Shown here piece by piece: positions 1 to 9,209 of a stretch of DNA of 42,967 nucleotides (position 1 is its first letter; the number at the start of each line of letters is the position of its first letter). A model generated the notes under the pieces. It worked only from the letters and a program-made list of their open reading frames with translations. It had not been told where the DNA came from and made no database searches. The DNA is from Fusobacteriota bacterium (GTDB lineage: Bacteria > Fusobacteriota > Fusobacteriia > Fusobacteriales > JAAYPW01): assembly GCA_012519615.1 (NCBI GenBank), contig JAAYPW010000130.1, forward strand, positions 1 through 42,967. Reading direction: 5' to 3'. Both the position numbers and the translations under genes were made by a program.

Positions 1-2075
1 CCAACTATTGATAACGCTTTCTCTTTTACAAGCATATTATCATCTTTAATTAATGGTAAAATTTTTGTAATCTCATCTTTTAAAAGCTTTTCTCCCTCAA
101 TTAAATCAAGTATTGCATTTTTTATTTTCCAAGATTCACTTGTTAACATACGTAATATTTTATTTCTAATATCTAAATTATCTTTTATAAATTCTCTATA
201 ACAAGTTAAAACTACAGCAACTACATCTTCATCATCATTATTTAAAAATTTATTAATATATTTTTCATCCTCTAATAACAAATTATATTTATTTAGACTG
301 TATAAGATTTCAATTATAACATGATTTGTTTTTTCCACTTGTAACTTGTTAAGAAATTTTTCTTTAATTATATTATCGTTAAAATTATTTAAAGCACTAA
401 TTGTAAAATATCTAACCCATGAATCCTCGTCATCAAGCATTTCTAATAATTTTGGAACAGCACTTTTACAATTTATTTTTCCTAATGCATCAGCAATCAA
501 TTTTTTTATAACTACATTTTTATCATGGATTTTATTCAACAAATATGATAAACTTTTATCATTTTGTAAATTTCCCAGTGCAGATATACCAATTTCTATT
601 ATATTTTCATTATTTTCAATAAGCTCTATTATATATTCACTTGCTGATTCAAGCCGTAATTTACCAGTAATTTCTATAATCAACTTAACATAATCCTCAT
701 TATAGTCGTTTTTTTGTAATTGAAGTTCTTTAAGGATTTTATTATTGTACTCACTATTATTTAATTTAATTATATAATTTGCCGCAGCTTTTCTAACATC
801 TGGATACATATCACATAATCTTGCTTTAATATCATCAAAATCTATTTGTATTTTAAACATTGCTAAAATTTCTAATACCGTTCTTCGTACATTTCCACTA
901 TTATCATCTACGTAATATTTTATTATTTCACTACCTTTTTCACGTGAAATTCTTATTATAGACTGTATCACTACATCCCTTATTTCCTCTTCTGGTCTAA
1001 TAAGATACGCTGTTATATAATCAAGTATATCATTGTTATCTCTTACTATTTCCCCAATAAGGTATAATATTCCAACTTCTAATTCAAATTCATCATCCTC
1101 TATAGTTTTTAATTTATTCATTAAAGTTGGAATAATATCATCGCCAAAACTTATAATAGAATCAATTGCAATATCTGATATTTCCTGATTAGGGGATACT
1201 ATTTCATATAGTATATTTTGATAACAACAGCTTAATTTAAAATAAGAAGCTACTCTAAGTATAGATTTCTTCAAGTCTATATTTATTGTATTTGTGTAGA
1301 TCCCTTTTAATTTATCTGCAATAATATTTAAATTGTCAATATTAAGTTTCTCTTTTGGTAAAATATTTGAATGTAGTATTATTTTTTCAATACTAAAAAA
1401 TATCCCATTTATAATCTCATCATTTTCTGTATTTAATTCATCGATTAAATATTTTATTGCCATCTCATTTTTCATATTTCCTAGTGCCTCTATTGCCACA
1501 TATTTAATCCAGTCATTTGAATTTTTCATAATTTTAACAATATCTGGTAAAGCTTTACTATTTCCAATTTTTCCTAATGCTTCTATTGCAGAAAATTGTT
1601 TCCATTCGCTATCATATATTGTATCTATTAATTTATCAACAGCTTTTGCTGATCCTATTTTACCAAGACTTTCACATGCACCTTGTGATACATTGTCATC
1701 ATCATCATCAATCATTTTCATTAAATAAGGTACAGCTTCTTCACTTTTTATAATACCTAATACATCTACAATAAATTTACGAACATCTTTGTCTTCACTA
1801 TCTAATTCACTAATAAGAAAAGGAACTACTTTTTCTCCCATTAATATTAAAGCTTCAATAGCACTATTTCTATAATTTGGATCATCAGTTGCAACTGCTT
1901 TTAATAACTCTTCAATTGTAGCATTGTTTTCAAAAAATACAATTGCATTTGAAGCTTTTTCTCTTACTTCAAAGTTTTCATCTTTCATTAGCTCCATAAG
2001 TTCTGGAATTCTTTCATTAAGTCTATTTTCTAGAATATCACTAATTTTATTAAGCTTTTGTACTACAATGTCCAA
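1..2075 (-). CDS. HEAT-repeat protein (3' end beyond window)
   Basis: The frame is open for 691 codons from a TTG at 2075 to the left edge, so the C-terminus is missing. The start is set by GAGGAGG (2090-2084), 8 nt upstream of the TTG, with an in-frame TGA just before it. The translation is a run of about 30-40-residue helical repeats of HEAT type, with motifs such as VRKFIVDVLG, AIEALGKIGN, AIEALGNM and LLEMLDDEDSWVRY, and many D/E residues at the turns. I see no signal peptide or membrane segment. HEAT solenoids are scaffolds for protein binding, so no enzymatic function can be assigned. It follows the purine nucleoside phosphorylase gene by about 20 bp and is probably co-transcribed with it. 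Confident in the fold; the role is unknown. Confidence 0.9.
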   Translation of the reverse strand, partial: MDIVVQKLNKISDILENRLNERIPELMELMKDENFEVREKASNAIVFFENNATIEELLKAVATDDPNYRNSAIEALILMGEKVVPFLISELDSEDKDVRKFIVDVLGIIKSEEAVPYLMKMIDDDDDNVSQGACESLGKIGSAKAVDKLIDTIYDSEWKQFSAIEALGKIGNSKALPDIVKIMKNSNDWIKYVAIEALGNMKNEMAIKYLIDELNTENDEIINGIFFSIEKIILHSNILPKEKLNIDNLNIIADKLKGIYTNTINIDLKKSILRVASYFKLSCCYQNILYEIVSPNQEISDIAIDSIISFGDDIIPTLMNKLKTIEDDEFELEVGILYLIGEIVRDNNDILDYITAYLIRPEEEIRDVVIQSIIRISREKGSEIIKYYVDDNSGNVRRTVLEILAMFKIQIDFDDIKARLCDMYPDVRKAAANYIIKLNNSEYNNKILKELQLQKNDYNEDYVKLIIEITGKLRLESASEYIIELIENNENIIEIGISALGNLQNDKSLSYLLNKIHDKNVVIKKLIADALGKINCKSAVPKLLEMLDDEDSWVRYFTISALNNFNDNIIKEKFLNKLQVEKTNHVIIEILYSLNKYNLLLEDEKYINKFLNNDDEDVVAVVLTCYREFIKDNLDIRNKILRMLTSESWKIKNAILDLIEGEKLLKDEITKILPLIKDDNMLVKEKALSIV

Positions 2076-2095
2076 ATTTCACACCTCCTCTATTT

Positions 2096-2905
2096 TTAAA
2101 TTGCTTTTATAATCTCCTCAATCCATATTTTTAATTTATTAACACTTTTCTCTGCATTTTCCAATACATCTAAGTGATTATGTTTTATATCTAATATTCC
2201 TGTTGCCATATTACTAATAAATGAAATTCCCAATACTTGTATTTTCAGATAGTGCGCCATAATTGCTTCAGGCACTGTTGACATACCTACCATATCTGCA
2301 CCGATTATTCTAAAAAAATCAATTTCCGACTTAGTCTCATAACAAGGGCCTGTTACACCAATATATATACCTTCATGATAATTTATATTTAATTCATTTG
2401 CTTTATTTTTTGCAATTTTAATCATTTCTCTATTATAGAGTTCAGAAACATCTAAAAAATTATCCTCTCTTCCAATAAGGTCCATTCCAATAAGTGGATT
2501 ATTATTAAAATGATTAATATGATCATTTATAATTACAAAGTCACCGACACTATACCCTTTATTAATGGCACCTGCAGAATTAGTTAATATTATTTTTTCA
2601 ACACCTAATTCCTTAAATACTAAAATAGGATATACAATTTCATCCATTTTATATCCCTCATAATAATGTATTCTTCCCTTCATTACAACTATTTCAATAT
2701 CACATATTGTCCCAAAAATAAGTTTACCTTCATGACCTTTTACTGTTGATATAGGAAAATTGGGTATATCACCATATTGAATTTCAATCTTATTCTTCAT
2801 AGATTCTACGACTTTATCAAATCCTGAACCTAATATAATCGCGATTTTAGGGATGTTTTCTGTTATACTTTTAATATATTTAATAGTACTTTCGATTTTA
2901 TTCAA
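2096..2905 (-). CDS. punA: purine nucleoside phosphorylase (trimeric PNP/MTAP family)
   Basis: Phosphorolysis of purine nucleosides to base plus ribose-1-phosphate in cytosolic purine salvage. Family motifs in order: GSGFD near the N-terminus (phosphate loop), KGHEG, GRIHYYEGY, TNSAGAIN, GPCYET (purine-contacting Glu), GMSTVPE and ISNMATGI. The Asn in the last motif is typical of enzymes that use 6-oxopurine nucleosides. The frame can be opened at a GTG at 2914, but that GTG is part of the AGAGGTG Shine-Dalgarno sequence (2918-2912). The TTG at 2905 lies 6 nt behind it and is the better start, giving 269 residues, a normal length. First gene of the unit with the HEAT-repeat protein. Confidence 0.9.
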   Translation of the reverse strand: MNKIESTIKYIKSITENIPKIAIILGSGFDKVVESMKNKIEIQYGDIPNFPISTVKGHEGKLIFGTICDIEIVVMKGRIHYYEGYKMDEIVYPILVFKELGVEKIILTNSAGAINKGYSVGDFVIINDHINHFNNNPLIGMDLIGREDNFLDVSELYNREMIKIAKNKANELNINYHEGIYIGVTGPCYETKSEIDFFRIIGADMVGMSTVPEAIMAHYLKIQVLGISFISNMATGILDIKHNHLDVLENAEKSVNKLKIWIEEIIKAI

Positions 2906-2935
2906 TTTATGCACCTCTAATTTATTTTATTCACT

Positions 2936-2963
2936 ATTATATAATACAATGTAAAATTGAAAA
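2936..2963 (-). promoter_or_regulatory. promoter of punA-HEAT unit
   Basis: A TATAAT -10 box (2941-2936) is preceded after 16 nt by TTTTCA (2963-2958), about 30 nt upstream of the punA start. Good -10, moderate -35; read from sequence only. Confidence 0.5.
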
Positions 2964-3010
2964 ATCCTTTTTTATTATTCCTAATTATTATTAAAATTGT
3001 ATTAAAATTA

Positions 3011-3039
3011 TTATATTTTATATGATTTTATGTTATAAT
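3011..3039 (+). promoter_or_regulatory. extended -10 promoter of phosphotransferase gene
   Basis: TG-T-TATAAT (3031-3039) is a consensus extended -10. The -35 position holds only TTATAT (3011-3016), as is common for extended -10 promoters. It lies 18 nt before the AAGGAGGT Shine-Dalgarno sequence and is divergent from the punA promoter. Confidence 0.5.
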
Positions 3040-3071
3040 AGATCTTATTCTTTAAAAAGGAGGTAATATTA

Positions 3072-4040
3072 ATTAATAATCAAAATATAAATAAAATTAT
3101 TACTGAAAAACTGCAATGTAAAAATATTATTTCTAAAAATAAACTACAAAACTTGTGGGATAATTACGGAGAAATAATTCGTTATGAAATTGATGGTTCT
3201 ATTAAAAATATTGTTGTAAAATATATAAATCCTGACAAATTAGTAAATAGCAATAAATTTAATAAAAATGTATCACATAATAGAAAAATTAAGTCATATA
3301 ATATTGAGATAAATTGGTATAAATATTATAACTATCTTTGTAATGATGAGTGCTATACACCGAAAATGTACTATGGAAATAGCTCTTCAAAAGAGAAAAT
3401 ACTTATTTTAGAGGATTTATTCTATTCAGGTTTTAATAATACGAGTAAAAATTATAATATCTCACAAATTAATATATTATTAAAGTGGCTAGCTAATTTT
3501 CATGGAATATTTATTCATGATAAAGCAAATAATTTATGGGAAAATGGTTCCTATTGGCATCTTTCTACACGTTTAGAAGAACTAAATCTAATAAAAGATG
3601 AAAATATTAGGAAACAATCTTATAAAATTGATGAAGCCTTAAATAATGCAAAATATAAAACCATTATTCATGGAGACGCTAAAATAGATAATTTTCTTTT
3701 TAATAAAAACAAGACAAAAGTTGCAGCTTTTGACTTTCAGTATGTTGGGAAAAGTATCGGAATGAAAGATGTTATATATCTTTTAGATAGTTTTTTACCA
3801 CAAGATATCATTAAGAAAAATGAATCCTATATTTTAAATATCTATTTTCAGGAATTAAAACTTGCACTTGAAAAATATAATAAAAATATTGATTTTGATG
3901 AATTGGAAAGCGAATGGAGATCTCTATACACATTTGCATTTGCAGATTTTTATAGATTTTTATTAGGTTGGGCTCCTTGTTATGCAAAATCAAGTAGTTA
4001 TATTGGGGAAATTTTTAGAAATACTATAAATAAAATTTAA
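3072..4040 (+). CDS. APH/EcKinase-like phosphotransferase, apparent AUU start
   Basis: Small-molecule kinase-fold protein of the aminoglycoside phosphotransferase / choline kinase / ecdysteroid kinase-like group. The Brenner motif HGDAKIDNF is followed by AFDFQYVGKSIGMKD, supplying the catalytic Asp, the Asn and the metal-binding Asp. LILEDLF matches the hinge region. The first ATG/GTG/TTG in frame is a TTG at 3153 with no Shine-Dalgarno sequence, and it would cut into the conserved LWxNYGEI block. A near-perfect AAGGAGGT (3057-3064) lies 8 nt before an in-frame ATT at 3072, and the frame is open from 3042. I therefore place the start at ATT 3072 (322 residues, with NKIITEKLQ and similar before LWDNYGEI). 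Substrate unknown. An upstream frame error is the alternative explanation. Confidence 0.75.
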   Translation: MNNQNINKIITEKLQCKNIISKNKLQNLWDNYGEIIRYEIDGSIKNIVVKYINPDKLVNSNKFNKNVSHNRKIKSYNIEINWYKYYNYLCNDECYTPKMYYGNSSSKEKILILEDLFYSGFNNTSKNYNISQINILLKWLANFHGIFIHDKANNLWENGSYWHLSTRLEELNLIKDENIRKQSYKIDEALNNAKYKTIIHGDAKIDNFLFNKNKTKVAAFDFQYVGKSIGMKDVIYLLDSFLPQDIIKKNESYILNIYFQELKLALEKYNKNIDFDELESEWRSLYTFAFADFYRFLLGWAPCYAKSSSYIGEIFRNTINKI

Positions 4041-4078
4041 ATATATTATATTATTTTAGCAATTTATTCAATTAACAC

Positions 4079-4107
4079 TTGACAAAATCAATTAATTATG
4101 GTAAAAC
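4079..4107 (+). promoter_or_regulatory. htpG promoter
   Basis: Consensus TTGACA (4079-4084), a 17-nt spacer, then TAAAAC (4102-4107). The CIRCE operator begins 3 nt downstream, so the two act as one regulated promoter. Confidence 0.75.
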
Positions 4108-4109
4108 TA

Positions 4110-4136
4110 TTAGCATACAAGCCTAATGAGTGCTAA
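4110..4136 (+). promoter_or_regulatory. CIRCE operator (HrcA site)
   Basis: TTAGCATAC, 9 nt, then GAGTGCTAA. The right arm is identical to the CIRCE consensus. The left arm departs from TTAGCACTC at two positions. The 9-nt spacer is exact, and the site covers the expected start of transcription of htpG. In the known system HrcA binds here and represses until heat stress titrates GroEL. HrcA itself is not in the window. Confidence 0.88.
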
Positions 4137-4172
4137 TTTGTTAATATATGAATTTTAAGGAGGTTATTACTT

Positions 4173-6113
4173 ATGTCAAAAGAAACAAAAAGCTTTCAAG
4201 CTGAAACAAAACAGTTATTAGAACTAATGATTCACTCAATATATACTCATAAAGATGTTTTTTTACGTGAATTAATATCGAACAGTTCTGATGCTATTGA
4301 TAAAATTAAATTTAAATCATTAACAGATGTATCAATATTAAATGGAGACGATGATTTTCATATTTATCTAAAACCAGATAAAAATGTTAATACACTTTCA
4401 ATTATTGATAACGGTATTGGTCTTACATATGATGAATTAGTTGAAAATCTAGGTACAATTGCAAAATCTGGTTCAAAAGCATTTGTGCAACAGTTAAACG
4501 AGATGAATGAAACAAGTAAAAGTGATATTGACATTATAGGTCAATTTGGTGTTGGATTCTATTCTGCATTTATGGTTGCAAATAGAGTTACTGTTATTAC
4601 AAAATCTGCATATTCAGATAAAGCTTATAAATGGGAATCTACTGGTGATGGTACTTATACAATCGAAGAAACAAACAGAGATTCACGTGGTACCACAATT
4701 ATTCTTGAATTAAGAGAAAATGATGCTGATAATGAGACAACATTTGATGAATATACTGAAGAATATAAATTAAGAGAGTTAATTGGTAAATACTCTGATT
4801 ATGTGAGATATCCTATTAAACTTGACATTGAAAGAGAAGAGATTCCAAAAGATGAAAATGGAAAACCTATAGATGGTGCTACTGCTGAAACAGTAATTAC
4901 TACTGAAACACTTAACTCTATGGTTCCTTTATGGAAAAAAGATAAAAACAGTATAACTGATGAAGAGTATAATAATTTTTACAAATCAAAATTTCATGAT
5001 TGGATTGATCCTCTTGATAAAATTCACTTTAAAGTTGAAGGAAATATTGAATATACAGCATTATTATATATACCATCAAAAGCACCATTTAATTTTTACT
5101 CAAAAGATTTTACTAAAAATATTCAATTATACACAAAAAATATATTTATAATGGATAACTGTGATGAATTAATTCCTGATCATTTTAGATTTGTAAAAGG
5201 TTTAGTAGATTCATCTGATTTTTCATTAAATATATCAAGAGAGATTTTACAACAAAATAAACAATTAAGGGTAATTAGTAAAAATCTTGAGAAAAAAATT
5301 ATCTCTACACTGAAAGAATTTCAACAAAACAACCTTGATAAATATGCTGAATTTTGGAAAGAGTTCGGTGAAGCTATTAAAGGTGGAATTTATAATGATT
5401 TTACATCACAAAATAAAGAAAAACTTGAAGATCTACTAATTTTTTCTACCTCTGATTCTGATAAATTTTCTACTTTAGAAAATTATCTATCACGAATGAA
5501 AGAAGGACAAGAATTTATATACTATGTTGCAGGTGAAAATAAAGAAGCTTTAGAAAAATTACCTCAAATGGAATTAGTAAAAGATAAAGGCTTTGAAGTT
5601 ATATTCCTTTTAGATAGAATTGATGAGTTTATGATAGATAGAATGAATGAATATAAAGATAAAAAATTCAAATCAATTACAAAAGGTGATCTTGATTTCG
5701 TAGATAATGAAAAAAAAGAGGAGATTAAAGGGATTGAAACAGAAAATAAAGATCTATTAGATAGAATAAAAAAATCTCTTGATAATAAAGTTTCAGGAGT
5801 TAAAATTTCTAGTAGACTTAAAACAAGTCCTGTTTGTATAGTTACAGATGAAAACGGATTAAGTCTAGAGATGGAAAAAATTATGTCTGAATTACCAAAT
5901 ATGAGTAATGCAAAAGCAAATAAAATATTAGAAATTAATCCTTCTCACAGTATTTTTACAAAATTAAAATCAATTTATAACGAAGACCAAAATAGTCCTT
6001 TATTAGATGACTTTAGCTATATTTTATACAATCAAGCACTATTAATTGAAGGCTTTAAAATAGAAGATCCTGTTTTATTTTCAGAAAAACTTACAAAAAT
6101 AATGGTTGGATAA
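4173..6113 (+). CDS. htpG: molecular chaperone HtpG (Hsp90)
   Basis: Cytosolic Hsp90 ATPase chaperone, 646 residues, slightly longer than E. coli HtpG (624). The N-terminal GHKL ATPase domain shows ELISNSSDAIDK (Asn and Glu for Mg-ATP), DNGIGL, GQFGVGFYSAF and RGTTIILEL. The middle domain follows, with NFYSKDF and ISREILQQNK (conserved Arg contacting ATP). The C-terminal dimerisation domain ends near KIMVG, and no eukaryote-type MEEVD tail is present. Start is the ATG 9 nt after AAGGAGG (4157-4163). It is preceded by its own promoter and CIRCE element and followed by a terminator, so it forms a monocistronic heat-shock unit. HrcA control of htpG is less usual than control of groESL or dnaK. 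Confidence 0.98.
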   Translation: MSKETKSFQAETKQLLELMIHSIYTHKDVFLRELISNSSDAIDKIKFKSLTDVSILNGDDDFHIYLKPDKNVNTLSIIDNGIGLTYDELVENLGTIAKSGSKAFVQQLNEMNETSKSDIDIIGQFGVGFYSAFMVANRVTVITKSAYSDKAYKWESTGDGTYTIEETNRDSRGTTIILELRENDADNETTFDEYTEEYKLRELIGKYSDYVRYPIKLDIEREEIPKDENGKPIDGATAETVITTETLNSMVPLWKKDKNSITDEEYNNFYKSKFHDWIDPLDKIHFKVEGNIEYTALLYIPSKAPFNFYSKDFTKNIQLYTKNIFIMDNCDELIPDHFRFVKGLVDSSDFSLNISREILQQNKQLRVISKNLEKKIISTLKEFQQNNLDKYAEFWKEFGEAIKGGIYNDFTSQNKEKLEDLLIFSTSDSDKFSTLENYLSRMKEGQEFIYYVAGENKEALEKLPQMELVKDKGFEVIFLLDRIDEFMIDRMNEYKDKKFKSITKGDLDFVDNEKKEEIKGIETENKDLLDRIKKSLDNKVSGVKISSRLKTSPVCIVTDENGLSLEMEKIMSELPNMSNAKANKILEINPSHSIFTKLKSIYNEDQNSPLLDDFSYILYNQALLIEGFKIEDPVLFSEKLTKIMVG

Positions 6114-6118
6114 AAAAG

Positions 6119-6150
6119 AAACCCAATGGTTTTTACCGTTGGGTTTTTCT
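6119..6150. terminator. bidirectional terminator between htpG and murJ
   Basis: AAACCCAATGG (6119-6129) pairs with CCGTTGGGTTT (6136-6146) through a 6-nt loop. A U-rich tract follows on the plus strand and another lies on the minus strand. It serves both convergent genes and overlaps the last codons of murJ. Confidence 0.85.
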
Positions 6151-7692
6151 TTTTTTTATATAATTTATACAAAGATCTAATATCATTCTAAATTCTTCTA
6201 TCTTAAAAAAATAGATTAATAAAAGATATACTATTCCCCCTACTACTGTAGATATCATAAAAGAAATTATTATGCTTAATTTCAATTTTATTAACAATAT
6301 ATTAAATAAACAATGTATAATTACTCCCATTATAATTGAACTGAATAAGCATTTCACTGTACAAATTAATGATTTTGATAATCCTAAAGAACCAATTTTT
6401 CTTTTTAACAAGAATAATATCATAAAAGAAGAAAAAAATGCCGATATTCCAGTTGCTAATGCAATTCCACGATGTTCCATAGGGCCTATTAAAATAAAAT
6501 TAAATGATACGTTAATAACTACACCTAAACTACTTATTATTAAAGGGGTCTTTGTGTCTTGTAAAGAGTAAAAAACATTTTGTATTAAATGACGTATTGA
6601 TGAAAAAGTCATCCTCATTATTGTATATACAAGCGCTCCACATGTCATTAGAGTAGCTGTTTCGTTAAATTTTCCCCTCTCAAATACAATTTTTATAATT
6701 GGTTCGGATAAAATTATTATAGCGATTGTTGATGGAATTGTAATTATTAATATTATATTTATACTATGTATTATTAACTTTTTTAAATTAATAAAATTAG
6801 ATTTTGAAACTTCCTTTGAAAAAATTGGATATGTAACCGTTAAAATTGCTCCTATTAATATTCCCCTAAAAGAAACTGCAAGTTGTTCTGCATAATTTAA
6901 AGCTGAAATACTTCCATCTTTCAATGTTGATGCCATTGATTTATCAATAACTGTATTCAAATCAGTTATCCCTATACTTAATAATATTCCTGGGATTAAA
7001 TACATTATTTTCTTTATATAATTACTTTTAAGATTTATATATAGTGAATATTTAAACTTAAATTTATTTATACTATAAATTTGTAAAAATATTTGTGAAC
7101 CAGTTGCAATTACAAATGCAATCATTAAACCTTTAACTCCAAAAATAGTTGAGTACACAATTAAAAATATAATTTGAATTAGATTAAATGGATAACTAAT
7201 AACAGATGTTTCCTTAAAGCTCTCCTCGCTTTGCAAATAACCTCTTAAAACACCTTGAATACTTGCAAAAAATATAGTTGGTAGTCCGATTCTCATAAGC
7301 GTTATACCTAATTCATACTGCTCTTTAGATTTAAATCCTATCCCTACGATTTTCATTATATATGGTGACATAAAATAAGATATTACTATTAATAGTAACG
7401 ATACTAACATAAATATATTTAATATATTATTTGTTTCCCTTATTTTTGACAACTTTCCATCTTTTTTCTCTATATCTGATAAAATAGGAATTACAATAGT
7501 ATTTAAAGTATTTGTCACCATAACTGTAAATAAGCTAATAGATGCTATTGCTACAAAATAAGTATCTGTTTTGGCATTTGATCCAAATTTTGATCCTATT
7601 AATAGTTCTCTAAAAAAACCTAAGATCCTTCCAAAAAATCCAAGAATTATCATTATGGCAATAGTCTTTGCTGTTTTTCCTTTCTTAGACAT
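6133..7692 (-). CDS. murJ: lipid II flippase MurJ (MviN/MOP family)
   Basis: Polytopic membrane protein of 519 residues with about 14 hydrophobic segments, the size expected for MurJ, which moves lipid II across the cytoplasmic membrane for peptidoglycan synthesis. The N-terminus has the family signature GFFRELLIGSKFGSNAKTD and TNTLNTIVIPI, a Gln/Arg-rich loop near SIQGVLRGYLQ, and a basic C-terminal tail. The frame can be extended to 7746, but GGGGGA lies 6-7 nt before the ATG at 7692 and MSKKGKTAKT is the usual kind of N-terminus. A glycosyltransferase lies upstream on the same strand, so a role in exporting another polysaccharide precursor cannot be excluded. Confidence 0.85.
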   Translation of the reverse strand: MSKKGKTAKTIAIMIILGFFGRILGFFRELLIGSKFGSNAKTDTYFVAIASISLFTVMVTNTLNTIVIPILSDIEKKDGKLSKIRETNNILNIFMLVSLLLIVISYFMSPYIMKIVGIGFKSKEQYELGITLMRIGLPTIFFASIQGVLRGYLQSEESFKETSVISYPFNLIQIIFLIVYSTIFGVKGLMIAFVIATGSQIFLQIYSINKFKFKYSLYINLKSNYIKKIMYLIPGILLSIGITDLNTVIDKSMASTLKDGSISALNYAEQLAVSFRGILIGAILTVTYPIFSKEVSKSNFINLKKLIIHSINIILIITIPSTIAIIILSEPIIKIVFERGKFNETATLMTCGALVYTIMRMTFSSIRHLIQNVFYSLQDTKTPLIISSLGVVINVSFNFILIGPMEHRGIALATGISAFFSSFMILFLLKRKIGSLGLSKSLICTVKCLFSSIIMGVIIHCLFNILLIKLKLSIIISFMISTVVGGIVYLLLIYFFKIEEFRMILDLCINYIKKRKTQR

Positions 7693-7943
7693 TTTATTCC
7701 CCCGTTTGATTATAAAACAAATTGTTTTATCTTCACTAATATTCATAAAAATATTATTAATTCAATATAAATTTATAATTAATAATATTAAAATCATACT
7801 TAATCCATATATATTTTCTGCGTTTTAACCAATTCTAAAACTACCACAATAAATGGATATAACATATTTAAAATTTATATAAAAGAATAATTTAAAAACT
7901 GATGAGCTCTAATTTTGTATAAATTTTACTACAATTTATATTT

Positions 7944-9209
7944 TTAAATATTATTCTCTATATCTTTTATTATTTCTTCCAATTTATCTGTTAAAATTTT
8001 AAAATCAAAATCCTTTGCAAGTTTTAGGCTATTTTTTGAGTATGTATCATATTCTTTTTTATCCATATTATTAAACCTTAGTATCCCTTCATATAATGCT
8101 TCCACAGAACCAGATTTAACAGTAATGCCAACTTTATTCTCCTCAAGCATATCATAACCAGAATCAAAATTTGATAATGTAGGAATTCCTGATGCGAAAT
8201 AATCAAACATCTTATTTAAACTAAGACCATATTTATATAACGGTATATTTTTCCCTGTATATATATTTAAATTGGATTTTGTTAATATATTTGGTATATA
8301 TTTTTTTTCAACTAACCCTTTAAATTTGACATTTTTTAAATTATTTTCTTCCACATATTTTTCTAATTCTGGTTTTTTATATCCATCACCAAATAATATA
8401 AATTTAATATTATTGTATCCATTATCTCTAAACATTTTAGCTGTTTCTACTATATAATTCAATTCATTTGCAACACCCATTGATCCTGTATAAACAATTT
8501 TATAATGATAGTTATCATCTAAATCAATATCTTCATATATATTATTTTCCTTATTATAATTAAATTCATCTATATCAATACCATTATTAATATAGTTTGC
8601 TTTACTCGGATCAATTCCAATTTCCTCGAGATAGTCCTTTCCACCTTCCACAGTAAATACAAGTTTATCAGCTTTATTATATATAAATTTTTCCAATTTA
8701 AATAATAGAGTTGCAATTAAGCCTTTCCTTTTCAATCCCCCCATATGTATAAGTACTTCTGGCCATAAATCTCTTGTTTCAACAATTAATTTTACTTTAT
8801 AACGTTTAGCTAAAAAATACCCAGCTAGCCACGTTAATGGATGCGGCGAGGTTGCAAATATTACATCTGGTTTTTCTATATTGATTTTTTTTGTTAATTT
8901 TATAACTTGCTTAAAATACTGATACATATTAATTATCCTTTTTTTACCATTTCCATAATAATTATTGGTTTTTAAAAATATAAATGGTACATTAGAATAT
9001 TTTTTTACAATATAATCCTCATTTGTGGTTATCATATTCTCATTTGTATAATGTAATGCACTTGATGCAAAAATTGTTGTGTTATATCCTCTATTATTTA
9101 GATTTTTTGCAAACATATAATGCCTATTTAACGGGCCTAACTCTGGTGGAATCCCATAATGATTTAACATCCATATATTTTTTATTTTATTTTCTTTTTT
9201 GCTATTCAT
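7944..9209 (-). CDS. glycosyltransferase family 4
   Basis: GT-B fold retaining glycosyltransferase, 421 residues. The N-terminal acceptor domain begins WMLNHYGIPPELGP, with the Gly/Pro-rich loop and HY pair seen in WbuB/WcaI-like enzymes. PDVIFATSPHPLT follows. The C-terminal nucleotide-sugar domain has VYTGSMGVANEL, FILFGDGYKKPEL and SLNKMFDYFASGIPTL, the usual sugar-nucleotide binding region, although the first Glu of the classical EX7E is not obvious. No membrane anchor. ATG start with AGGGGT upstream. Probably acts at the inner face of the membrane in polysaccharide or glycolipid assembly; donor and acceptor are unknown. It sits 250 bp upstream of murJ on the same strand. Confidence 0.88.
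   Translation of the reverse strand: MNSKKENKIKNIWMLNHYGIPPELGPLNRHYMFAKNLNNRGYNTTIFASSALHYTNENMITTNEDYIVKKYSNVPFIFLKTNNYYGNGKKRIINMYQYFKQVIKLTKKINIEKPDVIFATSPHPLTWLAGYFLAKRYKVKLIVETRDLWPEVLIHMGGLKRKGLIATLLFKLEKFIYNKADKLVFTVEGGKDYLEEIGIDPSKANYINNGIDIDEFNYNKENNIYEDIDLDDNYHYKIVYTGSMGVANELNYIVETAKMFRDNGYNNIKFILFGDGYKKPELEKYVEENNLKNVKFKGLVEKKYIPNILTKSNLNIYTGKNIPLYKYGLSLNKMFDYFASGIPTLSNFDSGYDMLEENKVGITVKSGSVEALYEGILRFNNMDKKEYDTYSKNSLKLAKDFDFKILTDKLEEIIKDIENNI

Noticed and set aside
1333-1728. Plus-strand frame inside the HEAT-repeat gene
   Set aside because: It is the antisense of a repeat-rich coding region with clear repeat motifs on the minus strand; no ribosome binding site.
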